The position numbers and the translations under genes are program-made. A stretch of 10,604 bases of DNA, from NCBI GenBank assembly GCA_001687465.1, contig LVLI01000942.1, forward strand, positions 1 through 10,604, read 5' to 3'. The DNA is from Halocafeteria seosinensis (Eukaryota > Sar > Bigyra > Bicosoecida). Below the pieces are notes generated by a model that did no database searches, had not been told where the DNA came from, and worked only from the letters and a program-made list of their open reading frames with translations. Positions 1 to 5,767 of the stretch are shown here, one piece after another. Every line of letters starts with the position of its first letter. Position 1 is the first letter of the stretch.

Positions 1-337
1 ATGTCATACCAAGGGGAGTTTCCCACCTTATCTAAGTCGATTTGAACAATTGGCAATAAACCATAGTGGGACCACCAGAGAGCTGTTTGCATGTCTTTTG
101 TCGTGCTGATGAACCAACTTGTAGTTGAGGATTTTCTTCCTGAGTCACACACACCGAAGTGGAAGTTGGGAGTCAGCACATGGTATTCCAGCACCAGTCC
201 TCCGGTCTATTTCATTTTTTGATTCAAATTCAGCAATAATCGGCTAGTACGCCCGTGAATGATTGTGTGAAATAGAAGGGGCAGTATGAATGAGTTACAT
301 AGTATATTGCAAAGTCTGTCAGCCGTTGCAACTGGAA
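1..337. other. Left-edge region without a recognisable gene
   Basis: No open frame here has a protein-like composition, and I see no RNA gene or terminal repeat. It could be intergenic DNA or the end of a gene lying outside the window. Confidence 0.4.
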
Positions 338-461
338 GTCTACAAAGGAACAGCGGGCCCGTCGCTGCTTAACACGGGCGCATACCGCTCCTCGTTAAGA
401 GGATGCGGTCAACTTCCCGGACGGTGGGCTATCTGTCACATTTGTGTGTGTGTCTACAAAG
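338..461 (+). mobile_element. Short hairpin repeat, copy A, with 10-bp flanking direct repeats
   Basis: A 62-bp core (369-430) is repeated at 2548-2609 and, inverted and slightly shortened, at 5266-5336. The core contains a hairpin at 384-409: CCGCTCCTC pairs with GAGGATGCGG (one bulged base) around the loop GTTAA. The direct repeat GTCTACAAAG occurs exactly at 338-347 and 452-461 and brackets a 104-bp insert, as a target-site duplication would. The right part (431-453) is shared with copy C and ends in a TG run. No terminal inverted repeats or coding capacity are visible. The 10-bp duplication would fit a Mutator-like (MULE) non-autonomous element, but that is inference. Confidence 0.6.
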
Positions 462-742
462 TTTACAAACGTTCCTATGCGTGTGAAATGCGTCGCAGCT
501 TCCATGAATCAGATACGACGGATAATTCGTTAGAGTAACGAGAGCCATCGAGAGCGCACCTTCTCTTTGTTGTTCAGATTGTTGTTTGGAGTTCAACTGG
601 TGGAGACTCACATATGTGCGTGTGTAAACAGCGAGGAGAACTTGCCATCGAGAGGAGGATTTCTATAAATGTATAGATTTCATTGGGGGATACTGTGTTG
701 TTATTCACATGCTCTGACTCCATGGATGCGTCAGCTCAGCTT
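462..742. other. Region downstream of the minus-strand gene
   Basis: There is no protein-like open frame. It probably holds the 3' untranslated region of the minus-strand gene ending at 743. I see no clear polyadenylation signal. Confidence 0.35.
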
Positions 743-1561
743 CTACCTGCATATCTCTTCGTGACGGTCGTTGCTCCGCTGCTTTCGTGCAAGCTCTAAG
801 ACATAGGCTTTTAATACTTGCGCATGAGACAGTACCTTATGTTCTTTCCAATCGCCATTACAATGGAAGTCACGAAGAATGATGGCGTCGCCTTGTAATA
901 GCGGCTTGATTAAGCGACGGCGCACTACGTCTGTGAGCTTGGTTTGCAGCACCCATCGATAAACCGGGATATAAATATCGCGGCGTGCTTCAGGATAGGC
1001 GAGCACTTTGGAGCCATCCCAATAGTGTCCAAGGACCTTCCCAAATTTTTTTGTTGTACGCTTTATTCCTTTCATGTTTGTCACTTTGAATTTACCACTA
1101 TCAGGCCCTTGGGCACAAGTCTTCTCGTTTCCTTCAAATGTCTTCAGTCCTTGCCAAACTCCCTCAACGGTCTCACTGAGACTATCCTCGAAACCAGTCA
1201 CGAATTGATCTACAGGAATATTCCCAACGGGATAGAAAGGGGAGAGTTGCCTAAGTTCGTCGTCGGTGGTTCGCGAAGTAACGTCCAAGTCCAACACTTG
1301 TTGATGGGTGCCGATGAGTGCCTGAAGGTCTTGACGGACTTTTTCCATTTTCTTTGGCGCGTTTCGCGAGACCACCTGAACTCTTTCATTGAGGTCATCT
1401 GCGGGTACGTGGGCACTAGGAGACGCCCAAGCCTGATACGTCAAAGGAACAGCGCCGCACGTTTCTGTCCGAGCAGCACTTGCCGTGGGATCACCCACGT
1501 CTTTGGATTGAAAAGGTATCCTGACTTGACATTCACTGTTTAGGTCTGCGGTTGCTCTGTA
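743..1561 (-). CDS. Unrecognised protein, 3' coding part
   Basis: This minus-strand frame is open from 1561 to a stop at 743 and gives about 270 residues. Its composition is protein-like: a Lys/Gln-rich, probably helical stretch near the middle (KKMEKVRQDLQALIGTHQQV), then a C-terminal module of the form IYIPVYRWVLQ ... IILRDFHCNGD ... LSHAQVLKAYVLE. That module looks like a compact conserved fold, but I cannot name the family. The antisense frame over 944-1543 is a shadow. The frame has no ATG before the conserved part; the earliest candidate (GTG at 1498) is not a plausible eukaryotic start. The coding signal continues upstream in other frames (1562-1920), so this is probably a 3' exon, or the 3' part of a frameshifted gene. 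Its role is unknown. Confidence 0.6.
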   Translation of the reverse strand, partial: YRATADLNSECQVRIPFQSKDVGDPTASAARTETCGAVPLTYQAWASPSAHVPADDLNERVQVVSRNAPKKMEKVRQDLQALIGTHQQVLDLDVTSRTTDDELRQLSPFYPVGNIPVDQFVTGFEDSLSETVEGVWQGLKTFEGNEKTCAQGPDSGKFKVTNMKGIKRTTKKFGKVLGHYWDGSKVLAYPEARRDIYIPVYRWVLQTKLTDVVRRRLIKPLLQGDAIILRDFHCNGDWKEHKVLSHAQVLKAYVLELARKQRSNDRHEEICR

Positions 1562-1920
1562 CTAGCTGACACGCGGACCTTGTCCCTAGGTCATCCCCTC
1601 TCACCTGCGTACTTGAGCAGTTCTTCCGACTGTAACCCAGCAAGAAAGAGAGTCGACATCGAAGCGTGTTGAACCTATCCCAGTCCAGGGCATCCATCGA
1701 TGGACATGTGGTAAGCCATTGCTCTAGAGTTTCGAGTCTCTTCGGACCCTTTTCGCTATACCTTGGCTAAATAGCGTTCAATTGACCCGCCAGCCATAAG
1801 TCTTTCCCAAGGATTCTTGCATTGCGGTTGGCCCCCACGCACTGTATCAAGCAATTTTCTTATGCTTGCGTCATCCGGAAAAAAGGCTCGTGCAATTTGA
1901 CCATTTGGTTTTCGTCCCAT
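1562..1920 (-). CDS. Upstream coding segments of the same gene, in two other frames
   Basis: On the minus strand an ATG at 1920 opens MGRKPNGQIARAFFPDDAS and runs to a stop at 1756-1758, just after ERYLAK. The next frame, open from 1766 to 1533, continues with a protein-like stretch (KRLETLEQWLTTCPSM, then LDWDRFNTLRCRLSFLLGYS). Each change is +1: the first at GCC-AAG-G-TAT just before a TAG, the second between about 1640 and 1561. A possible 43-nt intron (CAG followed by GTGAGA, ending CAGCTAG just before 1561) would repair the second change in phase 0. No splice pair repairs the first, so it may be an indel, a sequencing error or a real frameshift. A splice acceptor CAACCCTAG just upstream of the ATG (about 1935) would allow further 5' exons. 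Function unknown. Confidence 0.4.
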
Positions 1921-1974
1921 GCATGCACCGAGGTCTAGGGTTGTTGGGACCGAAAAAAAAGCAGACCCCCAACT

Positions 1975-2144
1975 GACCATCCCCAACCCCCGTGGGGAAG
2001 GTTTGGGGAAGCCGAACTTCGAAAACTTGATACGTACCTTCCCGATCCCCAACTGGGGAGGGGAAAGCTCCCCAGACCATCCCCCATCCCCGTGGGGAAG
2101 GTTTGGGGAAGCCGAACTTCGAAAACTTGATACGTACCTTCCCG
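1975..2144. repeat. 70-bp direct repeat, period 100 bp
   Basis: Bases 1975-2044 recur at 2075-2144 with two mismatches, both in the C-rich left part. Each unit contains the palindrome CCCCGTGGGG, then GGTTTGGGGAAGCCGAACTT and CTTGATACGTACCTTCCCG. The 30-bp interval holds two more small palindromes (TCCCCAACTGGGGA and GGGGAAAGCTCCCC). The array lies just 5' of the minus-strand gene. It could be a local duplication of an upstream regulatory segment or simple tandem-repeat drift. Confidence 0.85.
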
Positions 2145-2503
2145 CGGGGCGCGTGAAGGGGGTCCCGATGAAGGGTTTGTTGCTGGAAAATTTGTTTGGG
2201 AAGTGGGTTTGATGTGAACTCTACCGGAGTAATACGTGCTGTGTGATCAGTGACGCTACGCGACTACAGACACGTTGCAGCGGGATCTGTGGAAGTGCCT
2301 GAACGATTCTCGTGGACAATGTGTTACTACACCACACACATCCGGTCGAGCTCAGGTCCGGTGTCTTTTCGTGAGCGCTTCGCGCTCCCTCAAATCCACC
2401 GTTTTGGTGGGTACGTACCATGTTCACTCGGAGACCAAACAATTTACAGTTGTTCATCTATAATTTAATAATGCATTGCTGTGCCGGGCATGACCCACGG
2501 TCG
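2145..2503. other. Intergenic stretch before the inverted repeat
   Basis: The short open frames on both strands look random. No RNA gene, transposon end or clear promoter was found. Faint similarity to the sequence beyond the right arm (around 4840-4860) may mean that the inverted repeat once extended further. Confidence 0.35.
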
Positions 2504-2537
2504 GTCGACTCGAGTCTTAGCTTGACTTCACTGTACT

Positions 2538-2625
2538 ACAAGAAGATTTAACACGGGCGCATACCGCTCCTCGTTAAGAGGATGTGGTCAACTTCCCGGC
2601 CGGTGGGCTGTGTGCACAAGAAGAT
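2538..2625 (+). mobile_element. Short hairpin repeat, copy B, with 10-bp duplication; empty site in the right arm
   Basis: The 62-bp core starts at TTAACACGGG (2548), the same boundary as the core of copy A. ACAAGAAGAT occurs at 2538-2547 and again at 2616-2625, bracketing a 68-bp insert. In the right arm of the inverted repeat the equivalent place (about 4736-4750, minus strand) has one uninterrupted site, ACAAGAAGAAGATAG, with homology on both sides. That is the pattern left by an insertion with a target-site duplication of about 10 bp. There is no coding capacity and no terminal inverted repeat. Compared with copy A, the right end is shortened to GTGTGC. Confidence 0.72.
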
Positions 2626-2795
2626 AGTCGATCGAAAGGGTTGTACAGCCATTTGTTTCAAGACGGAGAAGCAAACAGATCCTTTGTGTTGAGGGTGAGG
2701 CTTCACTGCAGTGTACAACCACACCAGGAAGTTGGCAGGCCTGACTTTCGGAGCCGTTTAGCCCCCAGGCTGCCCCAGCAGAAGTTAGCTACACC

Positions 2796-2837
2796 TACAC
2801 GTTTAAACACACCAACTCATTTGACAATAGCGCCAGA
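2796..2837 (+). promoter_or_regulatory. Perfectly conserved 5' leader, left gene copy
   Basis: These 42 bases, immediately before the ATG at 2838, are identical to the 42 bases before the other copy's ATG (4534-4575). The sequence just upstream is much more diverged and carries indels. The block contains the palindrome GTTTAAAC and ends CAATAGCGCCAGA next to the ATG. It supports this start codon and may hold core promoter, transcript start or translation signals. Which of these is not decidable by eye. Confidence 0.45.
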
Positions 2838-3539
2838 ATGGCAGCTGCAGCTCCGGAGGAAGCGCCAAAGTCTACCTTGGATGAAGCTATTGAGGGAATC
2901 CCTCACTGGTTCGTTCCTAGAAAATGCAAAGTGAAGGATGAAGTTGGCTGGGCTCAGGGCATCGCAAAATGTTTGGATAGGGAGAGAAGTATTGCGTCAA
3001 AAGACATTGAAGAAGTAGAAGCGCTTCTCCGTCCAGAAAAAGCGGATAAGCCCCTTACTGACGTCCAGCGAAACGAGCTCAAGCACAAACTCGTGGTTGC
3101 TTGTTTCCTTTTGGGTGACCGTGGGGCTTGCGATGCGTATAAAGAAAAACGCCTCAAGGATTTGTACCCTCCCGATGAGAGGGACAAAATGAAACGGAAA
3201 GTTGAACGGTGGAGAGCGGCGGGAGCCGGTATATTTACCTCATTTACGCAGGAAGTGGGTCCTCTAGTACTTTCGCTGACCGGTATGCTGTGTGACTTGA
3301 TTAGGAAACTATGCGCGCACGAGATAGGTAGGTCACATAGAGATTTGGTGCGTTTGAGTGCTTTGCTGAGATCTTATGTGTGTGTTAAAGATGATTGGAA
3401 GGGACCGCAATTTGTGTTCCTCTCGTGGGGGAGCAGTATTCCCCCCCTTTTTGGCGTTTCTAAGGGTTATACGCGGACATTTCCTGGTTGCCTTAGGAGA
3501 CGTAGGGATGGTGATCCAGCAACGAGTTGTGGCTTTTAG
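2838..3539 (+). CDS. Unrecognised protein, left copy of an inverted gene pair
   Basis: The open frame encodes 233 residues. The start is supported because the ATG and the 42 bases before it are conserved in the other copy. No signal peptide or membrane segment is evident. The protein is rich in charged residues: an N-terminal EAIEGIPHWFVPRKCKV segment (about 17-33), a variable segment (34-80), a nearly invariant core from LVVACFLLGD (about 84) through YPPDERDKMKRKVERW to QEVGPLVLSL, and a C-terminal VCVKDDWKGPQFVFLSWGSS. I do not recognise the family. A run of seven C at 3441-3447 then sets the frame that ends at TAG 3537-3539, giving an arginine-rich tail with poor protein character. A different frame after the C run looks more natural and ends at TAA 3541-3543, so the annotated tail may be a frameshift product. 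The copy is convergent with the one at 3898-4533. Confidence 0.7.
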   Translation: MAAAAPEEAPKSTLDEAIEGIPHWFVPRKCKVKDEVGWAQGIAKCLDRERSIASKDIEEVEALLRPEKADKPLTDVQRNELKHKLVVACFLLGDRGACDAYKEKRLKDLYPPDERDKMKRKVERWRAAGAGIFTSFTQEVGPLVLSLTGMLCDLIRKLCAHEIGRSHRDLVRLSALLRSYVCVKDDWKGPQFVFLSWGSSIPPLFGVSKGYTRTFPGCLRRRRDGDPATSCGF

Positions 3540-3595
3540 CTAATGATGGGGTTCGAAAGCCAAGGGGTTTAGAGCCCTACACACGGTACCTTTTG

Positions 3596-3765
3596 GTCGT
3601 GCCGAAGAGAGGGCGTTTGTTGTACCCTGACATTTTTTGCTGAATTCCATAGCAGTCTGTCCCCAGCTTCCTAAGTCGTGCCAGCGGGGAACAGCAATGA
3701 AGGGAGGAAGCATAGGGGACCCAAGGATGAATTGTTGTCGACATGCAATCCAACTCTTCGTTTAC
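3596..3765. other. Spacer at the centre of the inverted repeat
   Basis: These 170 bp separate the two arms and have no counterpart within the window. No protein-like frame or repeat is visible. Transcripts of the two convergent genes would read into this spacer, so it should hold or adjoin their 3' ends. No AATAAA is seen. A long RNA across both arms would fold back with this as its loop. Confidence 0.6.
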
Positions 3766-3897
3766 AAAAAGGTACCGTGTGTAGGGCTCTAAACCCCTTG
3801 GCTTTCGAACCCCATCATTAACTAAAAGCCACAACTCGTTGCTGGATCACTATCCCTACGTCTCCTAAGGCAACCAGGAAATGTCCGCGTATAACCC

Positions 3898-4533
3898 TTA
3901 GAAACGCCAAAAAGGGGGGGGGGGAATACTGCTCCCCCACGAGAGGAACACAAATTGCGGTCCCTTCCAATCATCTTTAACACACACATAAGATCTCAGC
4001 AAAGCACTCAAACGCACCAAATATCTATGGGTGGGTAGTGACCTACCTATCTCGTGCGCGCATAGTTTCCTAATCAAGTCACACAGCATATCGGTCAGCG
4101 AAAGTACTAGAGGACCCACTTCCTGCGTAAATGAGGTAAATATACCGGCTCCCGCCGCTCTCCACCGTTCAACTTTCCGTTTCATTTTGTCCCTCTCATC
4201 GGGAGGGTACAAATCCTTGAGGCGTTTTTCTTTATACGCATCGCAAGCCCCACGGTCACCCAAAAGGAAACAAGCAACCACGAGGTTGTGCTTGAGCTCG
4301 TCTTGTTGGTCGTCAGTAAGGGGCCGAGTCGTTTCCTTCTTTTGACATAGAAGAATTGCCACATTGTTTATGTCTTCTGAAGTAATACGTTTATCCCTAC
4401 CCAAACATTCTGCAATGCCCTGAGCCCAACGAATTTCATCCGTCACTTTGCATTTTCTAGGAACGAACCAGTGAGGGATTCCCTCAATAGCTTCATCCAA
4501 TGCTAACTTTGGCGCTTCCTCTGGAGCTGCCAT
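3898..4533 (-). CDS. Unrecognised protein, right copy of an inverted gene pair
   Basis: The open frame encodes 211 residues on the minus strand from the ATG at 4533. It is a paralogue of the 2838-3539 gene. The N-terminal 30 residues and everything from LVVACFLLGD (about residue 83) onward are almost identical. Residues from about 31 to 80 are only roughly half identical, for example ITSEDINNVAILLCQKKE in place of IASKDIEEVEALLRPEKA. A three-residue in-frame insertion lies after CAHEIGRS. After SWGSSI a run of eleven G on the plus strand (C on the coding strand, 3914-3924) leads to PPPPFWRF and an immediate stop, so the C-terminus differs from the left copy because of homopolymer length alone. 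The family is not recognised, and there is no signal peptide or membrane helix. Confidence 0.7.
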   Translation of the reverse strand: MAAPEEAPKLALDEAIEGIPHWFVPRKCKVTDEIRWAQGIAECLGRDKRITSEDINNVAILLCQKKETTRPLTDDQQDELKHNLVVACFLLGDRGACDAYKEKRLKDLYPPDERDKMKRKVERWRAAGAGIFTSFTQEVGPLVLSLTDMLCDLIRKLCAHEIGRSLPTHRYLVRLSALLRSYVCVKDDWKGPQFVFLSWGSSIPPPPFWRF

Positions 4534-4575
4534 TCTGGCGCTATTGTCAAATGAGTTGGTGTGTTTAAACGTGTA
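4534..4575 (-). promoter_or_regulatory. Perfectly conserved 5' leader, right gene copy
   Basis: This is identical over 42 bases to 2796-2837 and ends directly at the ATG (4533). Beyond 4575 the two copies diverge, with an expanded TAGTAGTAG-like stretch here. It confirms the start codon and marks this short block as constrained or recently homogenised. Confidence 0.45.
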
Positions 4576-4797
4576 CAGTAGTAGTAGCTAGCAATAGCCC
4601 CTGGGGGCTAAACGGCTCCGAACGTCAGGCCTGCCAGCTACAGTACCTGGTGTGCAATAAAGCCTGAGCCTCAGCACAAAGGATCTGTTTGCTTCACTGT
4701 TTTGAAACAAATGGCTGTACAACCCTGTTGATTCACTATCTTCTTCTTGTACGGCACTCGCTGTCGGAGTGAAATCAAGTTGAGACTCAAGTCGACC

Positions 4798-4805
4798 CTA
4801 TATAC
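4798..4805 (-). promoter_or_regulatory. Possible TATA element upstream of the right gene copy
   Basis: On the minus strand the sequence reads TGTATATAGGG, about 265 bases before the ATG at 4533 and just outside the recognisable end of the arm. The left arm has no equivalent (GCATGACCCACGG instead), so the two copies may have different promoters. The distance is long and the match short; a chance occurrence is quite possible. Confidence 0.2.
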
Positions 4806-5265
4806 AGAGCGATATTGCAAACATTTCCTGATATGACATGCATCTAATATTGTTGGAGTATATTTAAGTATCTCAGTTGTGTGAGTGATTGTGGTCTTGA
4901 CAAACTTCTTGTTCCAAGAGATGTCAATGGGAGAGGAACGAGGGTATGTGGCACACATGGACAAAAAAAGGTTGGGTGTTGAAGTTGCCCTTGCGCTCCC
5001 CCTGTCACGAAATACATGGGTCCGACGGTCGTACTCGGACCGGCGGCTGCACTTTTTCACTCTTTGATCTGCTCAGAGGTGCAACACCAGCTCCATATCA
5101 ACTACCCGCGGACAGCGTACGTTCGTCAGTGAACTTGCCTTGTTGTTCGGAAACGTGCGTGTTCGTGTGAATGGATGAACTACCTACAGTATGCGTCGCT
5201 CTGTGGCTACGGAGGGAAACCACGGGAAAACGAATGCATGCCTACTACCTGGTAGTGCTTACGTC
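4806..5265. other. Intergenic stretch beyond the right arm
   Basis: Several overlapping open frames exist on both strands, but none has convincing protein character. No RNA gene or terminal repeat is seen apart from copy C starting at 5266. Confidence 0.35.
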
Positions 5266-5336
5266 ACACACACACAAATGTGACAGATAGCCCACCGGCC
5301 GGGGAATTGACCGCATCCTCTTAACGAGGAGCGGTA
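5266..5336 (-). repeat. Short hairpin repeat, copy C, inverted and shortened
   Basis: Read on the minus strand this matches copy A from GTACCGCTCCTCGTTAAGAG through GGTGGGCTATCTGTCACATT and the TG run. It lacks about the first ten bases of the core (the TTAACACGGG end). The hairpin is intact. No clear flanking direct repeat was found. Copies A and C face each other around 369-5336, which superficially resembles the ends of a 5-kb element. Confidence 0.75.
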
Positions 5337-5445
5337 CGTTGCTTTCCGCCACAGTATCATATACGTCCTTTTATCTCTTCCCGGGTACCTGCCCCGGTGT
5401 CAAAGAACACAGAATCAGTGCACCAGTATGAGCTTGCATACATAC

Positions 5446-5566
5446 CTTCTGCGATGTCGCTGACAGGCCTGGCGAATTCACAGACCCATTAAACACTTTT
5501 CCGTATCCATGACCCGCAAGTTTGAAGGGAATGGCACTCACGTAGCACAACAACTTGTCAACAAGG
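5446..5566 (-). pseudogene. Possible exon fragment next to the hAT left end
   Basis: On the minus strand the bases next to the transposon end encode a short protein-like stretch (LLCYVSAIPFKLAGHGYGKV, then FNGSVNSPGLSATSQK). It is followed in frame by a good splice donor, AGAAG then GTATGT at 5445. If real, this is part of an exon of an unknown gene cut by the insertion at 5567. No matching exon was found beyond the right end of the transposon. The evidence is composition and one splice site only, and I do not recognise the sequence. Confidence 0.25.
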
Positions 5567-5608
5567 TAGGGTGGTTGGAACACGTTCCCGGTGTGCCCAA
5601 CGTGCCCG

Positions 5609-5666
5609 TTCCCGGGCGCGCGCCCATCTCCGGGAACGGGAACGGAGAGCAAAGCTCTCTGTTCCC
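5609..5666. repeat. Palindrome cluster in the left subterminal region of the hAT element
   Basis: Two adjacent fold-backs lie here. GTTCCCGG (5609-5616) pairs with CCGGGAAC (5631-5638) and encloses the perfect palindrome GGGCGCGCGCCC (5614-5625). Next, GGGAACGGAGAGC (5638-5650) pairs with GCTCTCTGTTCCC (5654-5666) around a 3-base loop, with one G-T pair. In hAT elements, subterminal repeats of this kind bind the transposase; that role here is inferred. Confidence 0.6.
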
Positions 5667-5767
5667 GGGAACTATTTCGAAAAAAAAGGCTTAAAAAATA
5701 TACGTGTGTGTGGATGGTTTGCACGAGTAAAATGATGAAGTTACTCAGAATTCGACCGATACTTTGA

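Larger units (their letters stand above)
2504..3595 (+). repeat. Left arm of a large imperfect inverted repeat
   Basis: Read forward, this arm matches the reverse complement of 3766-4796. Landmarks in order: GTCGACTCGAGTCT (2504), GGTTGTACAGCCATTTGTTT (about 2639), GGCAGGCCTGAC, GAGCCGTTTAGCCCCCAGG, the gene copy from 2838, and the inner end CCCTACACACGGTACCTTTT at 3594. From about 3075 inward identity is close to 100 percent; from 2870 to 3070 it is far lower. The arm also carries a 68-bp insertion at 2548-2615 that the other arm lacks. Confidence 0.93.
3766..4796 (-). repeat. Right arm of the large imperfect inverted repeat
   Basis: This arm is the reverse-complement partner of 2504-3595. 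The inner end AAAAAGGTACCGTGTGTAGG begins at 3766 and the outer recognisable end is AGTCGAC at 4790-4796. The inner block 3766-4299 is nearly identical to 3075-3595; the differences are a 9-bp in-frame indel, a 4-base difference in the homopolymer and a few substitutions. The outer block differs by many substitutions and indels. Arms that differ this much argue against a simple assembly duplication. Confidence 0.93.

Noticed and set aside
944-1543. 199-codon plus-strand open frame
   Set aside because: It is antisense to the minus-strand gene, whose frame has the better protein character; it begins mid-gene with no conserved motif.
4031-4345. Plus-strand frame inside the right inverted-repeat arm
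   Set aside because: It is the antisense shadow of the 3898-4533 gene; the equivalent shadow appears over the left copy.
2504-4796. Inverted repeat as an assembly duplication
   Set aside because: The arms differ by an insertion, several indels and many substitutions, so they are distinct sequences; long-read confirmation is still desirable.
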